A DNA stretch of 20,000 bases, from assembly GCA_037447655.1 (NCBI GenBank), contig JBBHKE010001005.1, positions 1-20,000 of the forward strand, read 5' to 3'. The position numbers were made by a program, and so were the translations under genes. Under the pieces are notes generated by a model, which made no database searches, was not told the DNA's origin, and saw only the letters and a list, made by a program, of their open reading frames with translations. The DNA is from Zygnema cylindricum (taxonomy: Eukaryota; Streptophyta; Zygnematophyceae; Zygnematales; Zygnemataceae). Shown here piece after piece: positions 17,067 through 20,000 of this stretch. Every line of letters starts with the position of its first letter. Positions within the stretch are counted from its first letter, which is position 1.

Positions 17067-17127
17067 GGGAGAGGGAGAGGGAGAGGGAAAGGGAGAGGGT
17101 GAGGGAGAGGGAGAGGGAGAGGGAGAG
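17067..17127. repeat. GGGAGA microsatellite
   Basis: About ten units of GGGAGA with rare changes (GGGAAA, GGGTGA). It is the same unit as the satellite at 3065-4320, at a distance of 13 kb. Confidence 0.92.
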
Positions 17128-17144
17128 TTAAATGCATGCTTTTG

Positions 17145-17330
17145 CAAAACAAAATCCGTTCAACTTTCAGTTGTAATACGATTCAAATCCGTGAAAAAAT
17201 TCTTTCCAGTAAAATCGGTTCAACTCAGTAAAATCGCTTGAACTTGCTGAAAGCGGTTAAACATAGTAAAAACGATTATATATGGCAAAAATGGCTCAGT
17301 TTAGTAAAAACGGTTAAACTCAGTATAACT
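17145..17330 (+). repeat. Degenerate ~19-bp minisatellite
   Basis: AGTAAAATCGGTTCAACTC-like units follow one another. Clear copies begin at 17208 and 17227, and later ones near 17264 and 17302, with diverged copies between and before. Unit length drifts between 16 and 22 bp. Confidence 0.7.
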
Positions 17331-17843
17331 GACCTTTTCTGTCGCTGACGGAACAAAAGTTCGCGGAAAATGTTGAAGATCTGGTCCATTTTTGCCTGAA
17401 TTTGCCATTTTTTTCTTTAAATAATCAAAATTTTATTCTTGCAGTGTATCAGTTTTCCAATATTTTATCTGAGTTTTCAATTTAATAAGAAATCTTCTGT
17501 TCACTAAACTGACTTAGATCATTATTTTTTCACTTAAAAAGAAAAAAAACGTTGGTCTTTGCTATAAAATCTTTGTTGCTTTAAATCATAATGTGCAGGA
17601 AATTATTTTTTACAGTTTTCATTTACGAAAATGTCGCACAAGGAAGGGTCTTAAAATTGTAAAGTACGCACGAAAACACTGTTAGCAATTTAGCTTGGAC
17701 AGTTGGACACAGTTTTTAGCTAAAAATAATAATCTTTCTCGCACTTCCGTAAACGTTTGACATTTCAAAATTGATAAAAAAACTATCATAAAGTTCTCAT
17801 TTGTACATTTTGTACTTTGTACTTTAAAAGTAGTAGCTAGTGT
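17331..17843. other. AT-rich sequence, nothing recognised
   Basis: No ORF, repeat or RNA gene is recognisable here. Confidence 0.4.
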
Positions 17844-18815
17844 TAGGGTACGTCCCCATGTAAGCGATACTCCGAATAAGCACCTTGGACTGTAGTGAAG
17901 TGTTCCGTACTATTTTGAAAAGAGTCCCCATGTGAAAAAATGAAATCGGAACTTTGACATGTGACGGTTGTAGACGTAGGTATAACTTTGTGACGGTTGA
18001 CGACAACTACGAAATTGGTGACGCCAACATAAGTAGCAACAGTTGTAGACGTCTACATTTTTGTAATTTTGTGACATGGAAGATGTTTAGGGTTTTAAAA
18101 CATTGTGACGTCAAGCTCACTTGTGACGTCACAGATTCAAGAACTTTTGGCCATGGATACCCAATTTCATTTTCTCTACTTTTTTCGCTCTACTTGCCAT
18201 AAAAGTATACATAAAAATAGTCAAAATAATTATTTTTAAAATATTTTTCATTTCATACCATTTTTGTCGTGCCTCATTCTAAAAAGTGTGAGATAAAAGT
18301 GAAAGTGTAAGAGGGAGAGGGGAGAGGCGACGACGGCACAAAATTCTGCAAAGGACACATCAATGAACGTGGAGGTCCGAGACTCCTGCATATTTTTTTC
18401 CGTACATGCTCGTCTTTTCTGTACATGCACGTGACGAGCACGTGACGGGCAGGGAGAAAAATAGCGAGTACTCTCCCTCGTCCAAAAAAGTTTCCAATCA
18501 TGTGGCGCGTGCTTGGGTCATTTTTAATTCGTTGTTTGGGTGGTACTTTCCCTAAAATCAGGTCGCGAGGTGATTTTTGATGAATTTTTTTGGCGGGCTG
18601 GATTCTCTTGCCCGAGGGTCAAAAAAAGGAAAACGCCAAAATGTGTTCACATGCCAACAATCATGAAGTACATTCAAAGTATCGACTTGAAGTTTGCTGT
18701 ACTTTTAAAGAATTGGTTTTTTTGTACGGCTAAAGTTTTTCTCGTACGGAACTGAGTTTTGAGTGAAAACGAAAGATTAAAGTCGATATTTTAATACACA
18801 GGGACGTACCCTTAG
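17844..18815. mobile_element. Possible non-autonomous DNA element, family 'AGGGTGTGTTCCC' copy 2
   Basis: The left end AGGGTACGTCCCCATGTAAG pairs with the inverted right end ACACAGGGACGTACCCT near 18796-18812. Ends extended by two bases match at 16 of 19 positions. Like copy 1, a GACGGTTGTAGACGT motif lies about 120 bp inside the left end. It is about 970 bp long with no transposase. Target duplication is not evident. Confidence 0.6.
18427..18448 (+). repeat. Two tandem 11-bp units carrying CACGTG
   Basis: GCACGTGACGA and GCACGTGACGG are direct 11-bp repeats. Each holds the palindrome CACGTG, the core of plant G-boxes. It lies inside a repeat element, so a regulatory role is speculation. Confidence 0.6.
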
Positions 18816-19088
18816 GCTCGTATTTTGACACGTGGCATACCATTTTTGTAGGAAAGTGACAAATTTACACGTGACAAAATTCTGAAACCTTTGGCCGCTT
18901 GCAGGCAAAGACATTCGTGAAGCATGTCACTTCCATTACCTGGCAGACTGTCAAGGTGAAGTTCCACTATGTAAAAAATGAGGTTGTTTGCATAAAGTCG
19001 TGTTTTTTGAACAATGTCGTACTAAACAGTATGTGCCACATACATAGAAAGTCGATTACTGACCCGACACAATGGAACAAAGTCATCT
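18816..19088. other. Spacer with an unrecognised short ORF
   Basis: After TTGCAG near 18904, an acceptor-like site, the frame reads KTFVKHVTSITWQTVKVKFH and ends NKVI at TAG 19088-19090. No family is recognised. Confidence 0.25.
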
Positions 19089-19116
19089 AGGGTATTTTCG
19101 GATGTAAACAAAACTT
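19089..19116 (+). repeat. Third copy of the 'AGGGTGTGTTCCC' left terminus
   Basis: AGGGTATTTTCGGATGTAAA followed by CAAAACTT matches the left end of copy 1 at about 22 of 28 positions. No inverted partner was found before the window ends. Confidence 0.5.
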
Positions 19117-20000
19117 AGTCTTGCTACGTTGTTTTTTAGCAAAGATTCTCCGTACAGATTTCATAGCATTCGGATATAAACGCAAATAACTTGTCACTAA
19201 AAAAGTGACTTACGTAGACGTGTAAGAAGAATTCTGACAGATGAAGTGGTTCATAAAATGAGGCAAAACTTCCACTCGCCTTCAATCTGAAGCGTTTCTC
19301 CGCACGCTGTACAATTTTTGTGACTTCGTAATGTCCGTACGCCACATTGTCGACGTGTCGAACCTTAAAAAACACCTTTCGCTATCGCACAGAATTTGTG
19401 GTTTCGTTTATTGTCTTCCCACTTGCCAACAGGTTGCCAATATTTTTCATACGCCGTATGTGTGAAGACAGGTGTTTTTGAGAGAGACGGCTCATGTACA
19501 GATCAGCGCACGCAAAACATTATGCACAGGCTGGAAACGTGCAGTGTGTTTTTTTTTTGGTACTCAGCGCACAAAATTGTAGAAAACTTCAAACACGTGC
19601 GATAGTGTCTGCCTATTCGCTCACTTTACTGGACTTTATTTCAAATCACCTCGCGCGGTGATTTGATGTAAAGTTTGAACATGTGTTGAAAGGACGCGAA
19701 AGTGGGTCGAAATGCGCTAAACGACAAATTGTATCACGCTAGAGGACAAACTACTTTACGTATAAAGTTTCAGGGTAACGCAACTTATACTGTGGCAATT
19801 TCTATTTTTTGGTACGGCTGCGGATTTTCTGGTTTTTTTCTAAGTTATGGAGGAAAACGACAGAAAATAACTGTAACTTTAGCACATGCGAAAATACCCT
19901 TTGTAAATGTTCCCGTAAAACTTATCCGTACAGTGTATCCGTACGTTTAGTGAGACTGCCTAATGGAACATAAGCCTGAGACGTGAATAACTTGAAGAGT
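19117..20000. other. Repeat-like sequence with small unrecognised ORFs
   Basis: Frames at 19136-19375 (-) and 19702-19950 (+) encode about 80 residues each. The second reads NATYTVAISIFWYGCGFSG and ends TVYPYV. Neither is recognised. The region may be the inside of the third repeat copy. Confidence 0.3.
19641..19666. repeat. Perfect 10-bp hairpin
   Basis: TCAAATCACC and GGTGATTTGA flank the 6-base loop TCGCGC. A related one-sided motif, GCGAGGTGATTT, occurs near 18564. Confidence 0.85.

Noticed and set aside
16775-17075. B3 DNA-binding domain gene fragment
   Set aside because: Resemblance is limited to strand-like patterns over two frames; no diagnostic motif could be confirmed.
14285-18096. 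Interstitial telomere repeats (TTTAGGG)
   Set aside because: Only single units occur, never in tandem.

Overview
The window looks like repeat-rich nuclear DNA from a eukaryote. There are spliceosomal-type introns in a transposase relic, Ty1/copia retrotransposons, foldback/MITE-like elements and satellite DNA, and no bacterial-style operons, ribosome binding sites, rRNA or tRNA genes. CACTA-like terminal motifs, GCGACGA/TCGTCGC palindromes and scattered single TTTAGGG units fit a plant or streptophyte-alga genome best. The first transposase also resembles a type I associate with oomycetes, so the lineage is an inference and not proven. I see no intact host gene; almost everything supportable is mobile or repetitive DNA.

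Layout. 1-1477 (+): a broken, intron-containing DDE transposase of the pogo/Tigger-like DDE_1 superfamily, entering from beyond the left edge. 1768-2285: four 35-bp palindromes plus one half copy, resembling transposon subterminal repeats. 2535-2702: an 84-bp tandem duplication. 3065-4320: a nested, almost pure-purine GGGAGA satellite with 36-bp subunits inside units of about 200-340 bp. 4650-6050: AT-rich DNA with several inverted-repeat elements, including a 225-bp foldback whose ends begin CACTAC.

6053-14208 (-): the main feature, a head-to-tail array of at least three related Ty1/copia units that share LTRs. From left to right it holds a 50-bp LTR remnant, unit A (internally deleted), a 650-bp LTR, unit B (the most complete: gag, protease, integrase, reverse transcriptase and RNase H, all with lesions), a second 650-bp LTR, and the 3' end of unit C. 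Two unusual traits recur: the gag reading frame opens inside the LTR, and the putative primer-binding site matches the anticodon arm of initiator tRNA-Met instead of its CCA end.

14209-20000: a mosaic of non-autonomous repeats, including a family ending AGGGTGTGTTCCCATGT / AGGGTACGTCCCCATGT seen about three times, hairpins, a minisatellite of about 19 bp, pyrimidine-rich tracts and a few unrecognised ORFs.

Functionally, LTR, gag, protease, integrase, RT and RNase H would have formed one retrotransposition system, but each unit shown carries frameshifts, nonsense codons or deletions. The transposase is also dead. The region reads as a decayed repeat cluster.
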